Position numbers and translations under genes: made by a program
Assembly: GCA_903871935.1 (NCBI GenBank)
Contig: CAIQIQ010000119.1
Coordinates: 1 to 64,000 of the forward strand
Direction: 5' to 3'
DNA: 64,000 nt
Origin: an uncultured Phycisphaerales bacterium
GTDB taxonomy: Bacteria > Planctomycetota > Phycisphaerae > Tepidisphaerales > Tepidisphaeraceae
Notes under the pieces: model-generated
What the model was told of the DNA's origin: nothing
The model's database searches: none
Seen by the model: the letters and a program-made list of their open reading frames with translations, nothing else
Shown: piece by piece, positions 1-9,600 of the stretch
How positions within the stretch are numbered: the stretch's first letter is position 1
How the letters are laid out: every line of letters starts with the position of its first letter

Positions 1-215
1 TCCGCCACGCTGCGGATCGGCCGCTCGTGCGGATACGGGTTGTCATTCATGACCTTTACGAAATCCATCCCATACGCAGAGAGTTGGTCCAAATGAGCCT
101 GCACCGCCGCCGGCCCCGCCACCTGCTCCGTGGGAAAGTGATACCAGAAGCTAAAGGCCGGCCGATCCGGCCGCCTCCCTGCCAGAGTACTGCGCACACG
201 CTGCTTACTCGTCAT
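1..215 (-). CDS. URO-D-like (uroporphyrinogen decarboxylase family) protein, 5' part
   Basis: Only the first 71 codons lie in the window; the gene continues off the left edge. The start ATG (complement of 213-215) is preceded by AGGGAGG about 10 nt upstream. The N-terminus (MTSKQRVRSTLAGRRPDRPA, then FSFWYHF and later AYGMDFVKVMNDNPYP) matches the opening of the URO-D family, whose members include uroporphyrinogen decarboxylases and corrinoid/CoM methyltransferases. The FWYHF opening, rather than the PVWLMRQAG opening of true HemE, argues for a methyltransferase-like or uncharacterised member (inference). A second, more diverged URO-D-family gene lies at 47.8 kb. The substrate cannot be told from this fragment. 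Confidence 0.75.
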   Translation of the reverse strand, partial: MTSKQRVRSTLAGRRPDRPAFSFWYHFPTEQVAGPAAVQAHLDQLSAYGMDFVKVMNDNPYPHERPIRSVA

Positions 216-368
216 ATCAATAACCTCCCTCCCACACCACCGTCCGGTCTGCCCCCGCCCCGTATCAACCATTGTACGCTGCCTTGCACCGGTCCCGACA
301 ATCCGTGATGAGCGACTCACCGACCAACGTACTCTTGACTGCGGAGCCTGCTCACATACGCTGCCCCT

Positions 369-767
369 ATGGCCCACGAACAGCTTGCCATTCCCCTGAA
401 TCCCACTGGTATCTGGTATCACGGCTCAGATAAGCATTTGAGCGTTCTGTACAAGGGCACGACGATTACCCAAATCCGTGGACTGGCGGAAGTCTTCTCG
501 CATCAGCCAACCACAGTCGTCTTCACTGATAATGGCCGGCTCTACCACAACGGGTTGGCGGCAGGTCTCCTGTATCGCATCATCGAGCCAATCGCTGAGA
601 TCGACATCGAACCGCACCCAAGGACCAGCATGCCGCAAGGCTGGGAATGGCTGATACGTCGCCCGCTGAGGATAGATCTTATCGGCAGCGTCACAGTTGA
701 TCCCGCGCAGCAGATTACGGCGGAATTGCTTAGGGAGTGGGGCATGACGCAGTGCAGTAAGGTGTGA
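369..767 (+). CDS. Small protein with possible Arr-like ADP-ribosyltransferase fold
   Basis: This 132-residue orphan contains IWYHGSDKHL near residue 16, then GLAEVFSHQP, GLLYRIIEPIAEIDIEP and RRPLRIDLIGSV. The order YHGT/S, an A-x-FSH helix, GxxYxxEP and a closing RxPLRVxGxV strand resembles rifampin ADP-ribosyltransferase (Arr) and related small ART-fold proteins. If so, it would transfer ADP-ribose from NAD to an unknown target. No good ribosome-binding site precedes the ATG. The gene converges on the next one with a 21-nt gap and has no obvious antitoxin neighbour. The fold assignment rests on motif order only, and a plain hypothetical protein is the fallback. Confidence 0.6.
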   Translation: MAHEQLAIPLNPTGIWYHGSDKHLSVLYKGTTITQIRGLAEVFSHQPTTVVFTDNGRLYHNGLAAGLLYRIIEPIAEIDIEPHPRTSMPQGWEWLIRRPLRIDLIGSVTVDPAQQITAELLREWGMTQCSKV

Positions 768-788
768 CCAGCAGGCTCATACATTGGC

Positions 789-1544
789 CTATTCCTCAAT
801 CTCCACATCCGCCTTCCCAATCCCCATCCAATGTACCATCCCCATCCACCCCAGGACCGGAATCCATCCCAAAACCAGTGGCCATGGGCTTGCGAGGTGC
901 GCCTCCGTCGTCGCGATTACCAGCATGCACAGCATGATCCCCATCGCATTAATGGTGAACTGTCCCGCCAATGTACGCAGGCTGTGTCGCATCTCGTAAC
1001 TCGTGAAAACCCCCGCATACGGGAACGTGCCTACCGCCCCGGCCAGAAACCGCGTGGCATTGTAGATCGCCATCGCAATGCCAAATATCAACGGTGCCTT
1101 GACCCACCACGGAGTCCGGCCGCGATGGTCCGGCTGCATCTCCGGCCGGTAAAACCGCAAGTTCGCCAACCATCCCACCACGCCAATCCCCGCTACATAC
1201 CAGATCGACACGCCCACAATCGGCCGCAACAGCATGCCACTGACGAAGTACCCACCCGCCGACACGACAATCGCGATCATCAGTGGCACACGCAGCTTGA
1301 TATGCAGGGCATACACAGCCCAGTTATATCCCACCACCAGGATCAGGCCCGTCAGGTACGTTGCGTTCATCGGCAGCCGCGTCGCCAAATATGCACACGT
1401 GAACGGCACCGGCAGAGAATAGATCAGCGCCTTGAGCCGCGAGGATCGCACATACGCAATGGCAATCACAAACACGGTCAGCACCAGCGCAGACGGTATC
1501 GTCTGCTGCAGTTGTTCGATCAACCATTGCCCAACCATCGACAT
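789..1544 (-). CDS. Multi-pass membrane protein of unknown function
   Basis: About 250 residues with roughly eight hydrophobic segments (for example SALVLTVFVIAIAYV, YLTGLILVVGYNW, LMIAIVVSAGGYFVSGML) and a short acidic tail (KADVEIEE). I do not recognise the family. A GTG at 1562 overlaps the stop of the upstream kinase gene, but the ATG at 1544 sits 8 nt after AAGGGAG and is the better start. It is the last gene of a three-gene minus-strand operon with the double-kinase protein and the PLP-homeostasis protein. The neighbour suggests an envelope or glycolipid job, but nothing in the sequence proves this. Confidence 0.75.
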   Translation of the reverse strand: MSMVGQWLIEQLQQTIPSALVLTVFVIAIAYVRSSRLKALIYSLPVPFTCAYLATRLPMNATYLTGLILVVGYNWAVYALHIKLRVPLMIAIVVSAGGYFVSGMLLRPIVGVSIWYVAGIGVVGWLANLRFYRPEMQPDHRGRTPWWVKAPLIFGIAMAIYNATRFLAGAVGTFPYAGVFTSYEMRHSLRTLAGQFTINAMGIMLCMLVIATTEAHLASPWPLVLGWIPVLGWMGMVHWMGIGKADVEIEE

Positions 1545-1558
1545 CGGCAGGGCTCCCT

Positions 1559-3001
1559 TCACCGCCGAAATGGCCGGTATCCGCGCAGCAGCGCCGCTTC
1601 ATCATCGGCGCTGTACTGCTTGTGCAGCTTCAGGCTTTCGCGCAAACGGCGCAGCCCTTCACCGGTGCCCCAGTTGTTGCGGACCCCATCCACATCAACG
1701 AGCAGTGGCATCGGGCCGGTGGAATCGTCAAGTTGCACCATCCAGTTGGTGCTCTTGGCATCCCAGTGGTAGAGCCTCACCGCTTCCATCCGCCGCAGTA
1801 TCGCGCCCACGCGGTGGAACAGTGTGCATCTCTGCTCGCCCGTCAATTCGTCCAGGTGGATCGTCGCCAGCGATGGACCGCGAATCTTCTCAAACACGAT
1901 CAGCGCATCGGTCACATACCCAAGCGATCGTCGCTCAAGCAGCAGCAGCGGCCAGGCGCAAGGGATACCGCGATAGATCAGCCGCCAGCTCTTCCACCAC
2001 GCTCGCCGGGCGCGCGAACCCCGGCCGATCTCGTTGAGATACCGATACCAGTAACGTCGCCGCGGGCGTTTGACGACTACCTCCATCGGCCGCCCGCCAA
2101 CAACGATCTGCCCGTCCAGCACCTCGCCGCTGCCCCCGCTCTTGAGCACCTTAAGCTGCCCGGACTCGATCTTCACCAGAAGCTCCGAGCATGCGTGCTC
2201 CCAGCCATGGCGGTCCAAAGTCTGCTGGCTGGCGCGCGACCAGCGCCGCGGTGAGGGGAACTGCTTGAAGCAGACCCCGCGCCACCCGCCAGATGCGACC
2301 GACTCGAACCAGCGGTTGCCGCCATAGATCTTTGACATCAGCTTGCGATAGACCCGGCGGCCCAAAGTATTGCGCCCGGGCATCCGCCCGCCCGGCCCAA
2401 GGATGTTCCATCCACGCTGCAGATCGGCACGGGTAGCAGACCCTTGAGCGCTATTGGCCAGCGACAGCACATCGCGCATGTGCACGCCGCCCCGATGGAT
2501 GGGATATGCATCGATCAGAAAGACCTTGCCATCGCGCACAAGAAAATTGCCCAAATGCAGATCACTATGCCCCAACTCCGCCCGGCCGAGCTTCTGGACG
2601 ATATCGATCACCTGGATGACCAGGCTGCGATGATTAGGAACGGGCGTGCCTGCAAGATGATGCTTGAGCATGATCTCATGGATACTTTCCGCCGGCTCGA
2701 TAGCCTCGATGATGACCGCATCGCCGCGCTGGCCGTTGATGCTCAGCCCCATCAACACACTCTGGGCGCGACATGCAGGGATTTGCGCCTTCTGCAGCCA
2801 CTGCAGCCGCGTGAACTCGCGCATCGCCGAACTGCCGCGCACCAGCTTGCGCCAACGGTTCGGAGCATGTGGGTAGAACTTGAGATAGAACGCCTCTTCG
2901 CCCACCTGAACGCGCCAGACTTTTCGGTACGGGTAATCCTTTACGATCCGCCCGTAACGTGGCAGGTCCCTCAGCACGGATTCCAGCAGTTCTGCGGTCA
3001 T
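1559..3001 (-). CDS. Protein with two lipopolysaccharide-kinase-like domains
   Basis: 480 residues holding two protein-kinase-like folds in tandem. The first half has a Lys-bearing strand (FYLKFYPH, residues 38-45), a catalytic loop GHSDLHLGNFL (144-154, Asp147) and a metal-binding FLIDAY (161-166). The second half has VVVKRPRRR, a divergent loop YHWDAKSTNW (around 411-420) and LLVDVDGV (around 431-438). Both resemble the InaA/RfaP/WaaP group, which phosphorylates lipopolysaccharide core heptose, a role that fits outer-membrane sugar phosphorylation. Family members usually have one domain, so the tandem form is unusual. The start ATG overlaps the upstream gene's TGA by 4 nt, implying translational coupling. 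Substrate unknown. Confidence 0.8.
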   Translation of the reverse strand: MTAELLESVLRDLPRYGRIVKDYPYRKVWRVQVGEEAFYLKFYPHAPNRWRKLVRGSSAMREFTRLQWLQKAQIPACRAQSVLMGLSINGQRGDAVIIEAIEPAESIHEIMLKHHLAGTPVPNHRSLVIQVIDIVQKLGRAELGHSDLHLGNFLVRDGKVFLIDAYPIHRGGVHMRDVLSLANSAQGSATRADLQRGWNILGPGGRMPGRNTLGRRVYRKLMSKIYGGNRWFESVASGGWRGVCFKQFPSPRRWSRASQQTLDRHGWEHACSELLVKIESGQLKVLKSGGSGEVLDGQIVVGGRPMEVVVKRPRRRYWYRYLNEIGRGSRARRAWWKSWRLIYRGIPCAWPLLLLERRSLGYVTDALIVFEKIRGPSLATIHLDELTGEQRCTLFHRVGAILRRMEAVRLYHWDAKSTNWMVQLDDSTGPMPLLVDVDGVRNNWGTGEGLRRLRESLKLHKQYSADDEAALLRGYRPFRR

Positions 3002-3765
3002 GCTGCGGCACCTTCGGCAAACAGCAGACTGCCAATGCGAACGATCGTCGCTCCCTCTTCAATCGCAATCTCAAAGTCGCTGGTCATGCCCATGCTCATA
3101 TGCACAAAACCGTCGCCAACCCCTCCTGCAGCACGGATCTGCCCAAAGAGTTCGCGCGTGCGGCCGAACGCCTGGCGGATGCGACCGATATCATCGGTCA
3201 GCGGCGCCATGGTCATCAGCCCACAAAGCTCGATGGCGGGAAGGCGAGCAATCTGTTCCGCCGCCGCGGCCGCCTCTTCCAGAGTGAATCCGTACTTCTG
3301 TGGCTCCTGCCCAGCGTTGATCTCCATGAGAATGGGCATGGTTCGACCAAGGCTCATCGCCGTCGTCGAGATCTCTTGAGCCAGGCGCAGGCTGTCGACG
3401 CTCTGTACCATCTGCACCATCGGAAGCACCTGTTTGACCTTGTTCCGCTGCAGGTGGCCGATCATGTGCCAGCGGACCGCAGACGCCTCGACGCCGGCCG
3501 CGGTCGCCTGAACCGCAAACTCCCGCCGATGCGTCTCAAGAGTCTGCACGCGGTTCTCACCCAATTGCACAACCCCCAACCGCGCGATCTCGACCATTTG
3601 ATGCACCGAAGCGAGTTTCGTGACCGCAACAAGGGTGATTGCGGCAGGATCGCGCCCCGCCCGGGCACATGCTTGAGCGATGCGAGCCGTTGTCAGGCTG
3701 TATTGGGCGGCTAGAGCAGGTTTCCAACTCACGTCTACATCCTCACTTATGGCTGATAGAGCCAT
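2998..3765 (-). CDS. yggS: YggS/PLPBP family pyridoxal phosphate homeostasis protein
   Basis: 255 residues of the alanine-racemase-like TIM-barrel family that binds PLP and buffers its intracellular level. The PLP lysine is in VAVTK (Lys50). LGENRVQ, WHMIGHLQRNK, SVDS, LMEINAGQEPQKYGF, GLMTMAP and the C-terminal SMGMTSDFEIAIEEG with VRIGS are all canonical. Length is close to the E. coli protein with a short N-terminal extension. It is the first gene of the operon; its stop overlaps the ATG of the double-kinase gene. A possible TATAAT box on the minus strand lies at 3888-3893, about 120 nt upstream. Confidence 0.95.
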   Translation of the reverse strand: MALSAISEDVDVSWKPALAAQYSLTTARIAQACARAGRDPAAITLVAVTKLASVHQMVEIARLGVVQLGENRVQTLETHRREFAVQATAAGVEASAVRWHMIGHLQRNKVKQVLPMVQMVQSVDSLRLAQEISTTAMSLGRTMPILMEINAGQEPQKYGFTLEEAAAAAEQIARLPAIELCGLMTMAPLTDDIGRIRQAFGRTRELFGQIRAAGGVGDGFVHMSMGMTSDFEIAIEEGATIVRIGSLLFAEGAAA

Positions 3766-3895
3766 ACAGTGCTTAAGTATCGGCTACCGCCTGCAAATTG
3801 TACAAGATCGCTTCTTCATGTGTAATCAGGCTCGCACATACATATGAAATCATGACGAATTCTCTAACGGCTGGGCTCGGTTATCGTATTATATA

Positions 3896-4087
3896 GGAGT
3901 CCAGCTTGGGCAAGGCATGAGGCAACGGGCTGTAGCCGAGGACCTGAGTTGGGAGCATGACCTGAGAGCTTCAGGCTGCGTCGAGGGCGACGCACTGGCT
4001 TCGGGTGGCCGGGAGGATAGTTCTTTCGGCTGACACTTCGTTTGGCAATGAATGCCATCTCCAGTCGGTGCGCTGACGCACCGTTTT
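3896..4087 (+). ncRNA. Candidate structured small RNA ending in an intrinsic terminator
   Basis: In the 503-nt gap between yggS and the next plus-strand gene there is a string of short hairpins: CCTGA/TCAGG (3961-3975), perfect GCGTCG/CGACGC with an AGGG loop (3978-3993), TGGCA/TGCCA (4043-4057), then CGGTGCG/CGCACCG around a CTGA tetraloop followed by TTTT (4066-4087). An AT-rich TATTATATA box at 3887-3895 could serve as a -10, although the same bases read TATAAT on the other strand. The length, about 190 nt, is in the small-RNA range. No match to RNase P, tmRNA, SRP or 6S RNA was recognised. The remainder of the gap (4088-4268) shows nothing further. Confidence 0.3.
4066..4087 (+). terminator. 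Rho-independent terminator candidate
   Basis: A seven-base-pair perfect stem (CGGTGCG/CGCACCG) with a CTGA loop is followed by TTTT on the plus strand. No recognised coding gene ends here, so it would terminate the candidate small RNA. The T run is short. Confidence 0.45.
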
Positions 4088-4268
4088 CCTAGTCGAACAG
4101 CATTCCCCTTTCGCTTGCTCACCCGGAATTTGCATTGCCGCCTGTGCAGGAAGCATCTGGGAATGGTCTCCCGCGCCGGCGCACATCCGCCAATGCGGGA
4201 ATCTGTTCAGGTCATCCGGTTTCGCGGCCAGACAAGCCGCACAACCAGGCAGTCCTGTGGAGACTTCC

Positions 4269-4655
4269 ATGCGTACAGAGCAGACTATTTACGAAACCCT
4301 GACAACCGACCTGGCGGAATTCGCCCCGAACCGCCGGTTTGGCATTGCCGGCAAACCCATCCCGGCAACAGAGGTCTATCGGCGTGTGGTAAGCACGCTG
4401 TTGCGAAATGGGATCCGCACCGAAAGGTGGATTCTCATCAACGAACGTGAGCATACCGTTACGTTCGTGACGACTTATAACGGCGTGGCGGGAACGCACT
4501 ACGACGTCACGAAGAATACCCAGTGGCTAAGCTGGGATGCGCTACGTCCTCGCCTGGAAGAATACCACTTCGTGCCGACGGGTGAATGCCCCGTGGCGCT
4601 GCCGGCATCAAGACTTTCGGCCTCAGTGAGCGACAACCGGCACCAGCAGCACTAG
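4269..4655 (+). CDS. Hypothetical protein upstream of trpA
   Basis: 128 residues beginning MRTEQTIYETL; the ATG at 4269 is preferred over the in-frame GTG at 4257 because GGAG (4259-4262) sits 6 nt before it. The protein is soluble and mixed alpha/beta, with VVSTLLRNGIRTERWI, HTVTFVTTYNGVAGTHY and WLSWDALRPRLEEY segments and a low-complexity tail. I do not recognise the family. It lies 170 nt upstream of trpA on the same strand. The intervening stretch is GC-rich and contains no clear signal, so co-transcription is possible but unproven. Confidence 0.6.
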   Translation: MRTEQTIYETLTTDLAEFAPNRRFGIAGKPIPATEVYRRVVSTLLRNGIRTERWILINEREHTVTFVTTYNGVAGTHYDVTKNTQWLSWDALRPRLEEYHFVPTGECPVALPASRLSASVSDNRHQQH

Positions 4656-4825
4656 GCTCCGACTCAAAGTGCAGGAGAACGCCCGCGGGTCGCGCATGAG
4701 GGCTGGCCCGCGGGCGAACGTTTACCCCAACGACATCGCTGCCGGTGAAGTTTGAGCCCAACCAGGCCATCCTCGCCATCCTTGACCCTCTTCGGTCTCC
4801 CCTTATCATCCGCCTCGTGCAACAG

Positions 4826-5635
4826 ATGCAGCCTTCTTCGCGGAAAACGATCTCACAAACCTTTGCCGCCTTGCGCACGTCCGGCCAGATCGGCCTGATG
4901 CCCTTCATCCCGGCCGGCTACCCCGACCTGACCACTACCACCGCAATCCTGCCCGAGTTGGAGAAAGCAGGGGCGTCACTCATCGAGATCGGATTCCCTT
5001 TCTCAGACCCCATAGCCGATGGCCCCACCATCCAAGCGGCCTTCACCTACGCCCTGGCCAGGAAAGTACGTGTTAAGGATGTGCTGGCGGCCGTGGCTCA
5101 GGCCCGCAAGTCGATGACCATCCCGATGGTCGCCATGCTCAGCTACAGCATCGTCTTCCGCTATGGACAGGAACGCTTCTTTACGGAGTTGCGCACCAGC
5201 GGCTTTGATGGAATCATCATTCCCGACCTGCCGCCACCCGAAGCGCAGAGCGTCTGCGCCAAGGTCCGCGCTGCCGGACTGGACACAGTCTTGCTTGTCT
5301 CTCCCACCACCACGGCCCAACGCCGCAAAGAGATCGCCGACCTCTGCTCGGGATTCGTTTATTACATGTCGCTTTCCGGCATCACCGGCGAACGTGCCGA
5401 ACTGCCGGCCGACATCACCACGAATGTGCGCGATCTCAAATCCCTGACCCCAATCCCCGTATGCGTCGGCTTTGGCATCTCCAAGCCTCAACACGTCGCC
5501 CAGCTCCGACACATTGCCGACGGCGCGATTGTCGGCAGCGCCTTCGTAAGAAAGATCACCGAGCACATGAACGAATCGCCCGCGCAGATCGCCCAGGCTG
5601 CTTCAGCCTACTGCCGCGAGTTGCTGAGTCGCTAG
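4826..5635 (+). CDS. trpA: Tryptophan synthase alpha subunit
   Basis: Cleaves indole-3-glycerol phosphate to indole and glyceraldehyde 3-phosphate, passing indole to the TrpB subunit. 269 residues from the ATG at 4826, matching the usual ~268. The open frame extends further upstream to a GTG at 4745, but that extension has no family counterpart. Catalytic Glu54 (LIEIGFPFSDP) and Asp65 (ADGP) correspond to E. coli Glu49 and Asp60. Phosphate-binding GFGIS and the final GAIVGSAFV are present. trpB and the other trp genes are not in the window, so trpA stands apart here. It ends 3 nt from the convergent GNAT gene. Confidence 0.96.
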   Translation: MQPSSRKTISQTFAALRTSGQIGLMPFIPAGYPDLTTTTAILPELEKAGASLIEIGFPFSDPIADGPTIQAAFTYALARKVRVKDVLAAVAQARKSMTIPMVAMLSYSIVFRYGQERFFTELRTSGFDGIIIPDLPPPEAQSVCAKVRAAGLDTVLLVSPTTTAQRRKEIADLCSGFVYYMSLSGITGERAELPADITTNVRDLKSLTPIPVCVGFGISKPQHVAQLRHIADGAIVGSAFVRKITEHMNESPAQIAQAASAYCRELLSR

Positions 5636-5638
5636 GAC

Positions 5639-6211
5639 CTAAACGGCCCGCCTAATGAGTGTCCGCACCATTGCCTGTGGCCGCCGAACCTCGGAGTGGT
5701 TCTCGTCATCGCCGACCACTGCCATGCGCGGCACCATCTTCTCCCATAACACGAAATCCTGTCCATACCAATGATTGTGCAGCGTGCACAGTGGCTGGAA
5801 TCCAAGGCTGCACAAAAGCTTCGCCGAGCCGGTATTGGCGATGTGCGTATCGCACCAGAGCTTGTGGCTGCCGCGTCGGCGCGCTGAGGCAATCAGCTTT
5901 TCCAGCAATTGCCGCCCGATCCCGTGCTGCCGCCAAGCCGGGTCAACGCCATACCACTCCAAGAGCAACAGGCCGTCATCCCGTCCATTCACACAAAAAC
6001 CCACGACCTTCCGCCCGGCCGCCGCCACCAGCACCGCATCGGGATCAACTGCGATGCGTTCCTTCAGTTCCGCAGCAGAATACTTCGCCACCTCGCTCTT
6101 CTTGGCCTTGTCGTTGTAGATCGAACATCCCTGGATGACCCGCTTCATCAGCCGGCCGACCGCCAGTCCTTCACTTGGGCGCATCCGACGAATTTGGATT
6201 GTCTGGTGCAT
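5639..6211 (-). CDS. GNAT family N-acetyltransferase
   Basis: About 190 residues from the ATG at 6211 (an in-frame upstream start at 6277 adds a Cys/Gly/Arg-rich stretch without family resemblance). The acetyl-CoA pyrophosphate loop is WRQHGIGRQLLEKL, followed by LWCDTHIANTGSAKLLCSLGF, the typical motif B region. Substrate unknown. It is convergent with trpA. The 462-nt stretch between this start and LEPR-XLL giant 1 (6212-6673) has no gene; it holds CTCATA direct repeats near 6490 and a pyrimidine-rich tract just after the giant's stop. Confidence 0.85.
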   Translation of the reverse strand: MHQTIQIRRMRPSEGLAVGRLMKRVIQGCSIYNDKAKKSEVAKYSAAELKERIAVDPDAVLVAAAGRKVVGFCVNGRDDGLLLLEWYGVDPAWRQHGIGRQLLEKLIASARRRGSHKLWCDTHIANTGSAKLLCSLGFQPLCTLHNHWYGQDFVLWEKMVPRMAVVGDDENHSEVRRPQAMVRTLIRRAV

Positions 6212-6612
6212 AGGTTGAAAAGGGCCTCGCTCAGGTCGGCGGCATCCGCCACCGCAAGAGAAGACCCGTCCCCACAAACATCGGCCGACTCATCCTCACC
6301 GCTATGACGCGCCTGACCAATTCGAGGCGGCTCCATCCACCCCACACACAAACAGATCAGGCGTCGTTGGCCGCTGTACGCGGGAACAGCCCTGATTCTC
6401 CCCTCGCCCACGCCCGTTTCAAGACGACAAATTGGCGGACATTTACCAAACATTAACCCAATTCTAAAGAAGCGCAACTATGCTCATAACTGGTTCTCAT
6501 AGCATGCATTGCGCACGATCGCCGTTAAACACGGTGTGAGTTTGACAACAGAATAGGCACCCAGCAGAGCGGCGCGCAGAGATCTCCAGCTTCTTCGCCG
6601 CCTCCAACGGAG

Positions 6613-6673
6613 TTCCCCTCCCCGCGTCCCCGCGTCTCCGTGTCTCCCCCTCTCCCCTCCGTGCCTTCCTCCC
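6613..6673. repeat. Pyrimidine-rich degenerate microsatellite
   Basis: On the plus strand this is almost only C and T, built from ~9-nt units such as CCCCGCGTC and CCGTGTCTC. It lies immediately 3' of the stop codon of LEPR-XLL giant 1. A 29-nt purine-only run of similar texture interrupts the SNF2 gene at 18642-18670. Confidence 0.6.
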
Positions 6674-9600
6674 TCACACCACCTCCCACATCGCCGGCCG
6701 TTGCCCGGCCTTGCTCCATGTCCCGCCGGCATACACCACCACATCCGCCAATGGCGCCACAGTAACCTTCAGGACCCCCACATCGTTTAGCACATGCACC
6801 ACAGGTTCCCCGCCATCCCACACATTCACGAGCGACACGCTGCCCACGCTGGGAGCGGAGATATGACTATCCACCACATACGCAGGCGAAGAGCTTCGCT
6901 TGGGCTGCTTCAGCCCCGTTATCGTCAGTTTGCCTAGCGTCGCTCCCGTATTCGTAAAGTCATCATGCCCGGCGAAGCGCCCCTCAAAGCTCGTATCCAC
7001 ACCCACCAGAACCGAACTATGCGCCATCGCCGCCGCGCTAAACTTCGCAATCGAACCGGTGGTCACAATCCGGCTGCCCGTAACCCAGCCGCCCACCGTA
7101 ATGGAAGACACCGCCAATCCCTGCACGCAGATATCCGCATCGCTGATCTGCCGCAGCGTCAGCGACACCGATGCCTTCCCCGCAGACCGTCCCAGGCTGT
7201 TAAGCAGCACCTCACCGCTCAGTACCACGCTCTTGGCGCTGATGCTCTTAATGAGCCCATCACTGGTGATGTCGCCTATCTGAAACAGCCCATCACCATT
7301 CCTCCCTTTCTTCACGCTGATGCTCAGCACGCTGGTGGCCGTCGTATCAATCAACCCCACCTGGTTCCCCCAGAAGCTGCCCATCCCGCCGCCGCTGAGT
7401 TTGAACGTCACCACATCGCCATCGCCATCGGCGATGCTCAGGTTCTTGTTCGACCGGCCGTCCACACGCCCAAACTCAAACACCGCCACACCCGGGATCC
7501 CCAACTGCTTCTCCACGCTCAGGCCCCCGGAATCCGCGGCCCGTATGCGCACGGCATAGTCACGCCCCGGAACGTAGTTGAACGTGATCGCTGTCACCAG
7601 GCGGTTGCCAACGATCCTGAAGCTGGCGTTGTCATCATCGCCAGGGCCACTGACCAGGGCATAGGTAATGCTGTCTGTCCCATCGGCACATGTCGCCGAT
7701 AATCTGCCCACCGTCGTACCCACGGGCTGACCCTCGGGAACTCCCGACCCCGACAGCGCCAGATCCAATGGCGCCTCATTGACATTGATGACGCTGATCG
7801 TGAACTCCTTTTCGATGAATACCGTCAATCCGTCGGTGGCGCGGATTCGGATGTTATAGCTGTTGCGCACCTCGTAATTGAACGAGATGTTTGCCACAAG
7901 CTGGTTATTCACGATCGCAAAGGTGGCGTTGTCCGCGTTGTCCGTGCTGCCCGCGCGCGGCACCAGCGTATAGACCAGGGCGCTCTGGGCCTCGGGATTG
8001 CTGTTCAAAAGATCGCCCACCACCGTGCCGGCCGGTTCATTCTCCGGCACACTGGTATTGGACAGCGTAAACCCGATCGTGCTCTCGTCGATATCGGTAA
8101 TGTTGATAGTAACCGTCGCCTGGCAGCTCAGATTGGGAAAGCCATTATCGGTGACCTCTACGCTCAGGACATACACCCGTGGCATAGTCTCATAGTCCAG
8201 GTATTCCGCTTTCACCACCGAGATCAGGCCCGTTGCCGGATTGATCGCAAAGACCCCATTGGGATCTCCCCCCAGGATGGCAAAACGAAGCACATCGTGA
8301 TCTGGATCATGAGCCTGCACGACATCTACCGGGGCGCCCACCGCACGATGCTCTTGGACGTAAAAGACCTGATCCGCGATGACCGGCGGGCGATTCGGCG
8401 CTTTTACCGTGATGCTTACCATTCCCGGGTCCGAAACTGCCGGGCCATCACTCGCCCGGAATGTGAAGCTGTCCGATCCCACGTAACCAGCATCGGACAT
8501 ATACGTGAAACTGCCGTCGGCCTGCAGCACCAGTTCCCCATGCTCCGGCTGCGTGCTGACGCTATAGGCGGGGATGTGATAATCGGCATTCGTAGCCGTG
8601 ACAGCGCCAATGCCCATGACGCCATCATTCACATTGATACTCTGGTCCGTCGCCACAGGCACACTGTGCCACGTCACTGTAGCGGTCCTGGTCACCGCAC
8701 CGATGCTGGCGATCACCGTATCGGGCCCAAATGTCGTTCCCGTATATGCAAAGACAGCGCGCCCGGCTGCACCGGAGACTCGATACACACTGCTCGCCGG
8801 GTTGGTGCCCGTGATGCTGAAGCGTACCGGTGCGCCCACAACAGGCTGCCCCGCTGCGTCCACTACCACCGCCGTCATCTGTTGAGTTTGTCCGACCACC
8901 TTCTCTGCTGTCGGTGGTTGAAGGACCATGTCCGCAACCGGCGTGCCCGGGCCAAACCACTGGCCCCCGACCCAGCCATAAGAATCGTACCAGCCCCACC
9001 CGTAGAGCATCATCCCCACCGGTGCACTGCCGCTGACAGTATGCGTACCGGCACTAACGGACTGCCTTGCTGCCACATAACCACTGCTGCCGATGGGTGT
9101 AAACGCGGAACTGGAAATCGCACTTCCATCCAGAAGCACCGTCGTACCGGCCGCGGTCCAGACATTGATGTAGTGCGAGGTGAATCCGCTTGCCGGCGTG
9201 CACAGCGTGTAATCCGTCAAAGATGACTCCACCGGCGGAATAATCGCCATAAATGGATCACCAACGTCTTTGCCGGATCCTTCGAACATCGCGCTATTTG
9301 CATACTGCGCCACGGTGGCGGGCTTGCTGGTACTGATATCCTGGGCTTTAGTGCCAACCCACTCGTAGTACTGACCACCCGACAGCGTCGCCACCAGCGT
9401 GTCATTGACCTCCACGTTTGTGCCATCCTCCGCGGCCAGAACGCGGAACGTGTCGCCCCTAAGTCGTCCGCCCAGGGGCACGGTAATGAAATGATCCCCC
9501 CAGGCATCGATCGGAACAAGCTGCTCCACCAGGTGATCGGCAGCATCGTATGTGAGTGGCACATCGGTTACAGCGTTGCCGCTGAAGACCGCAACCGGCC

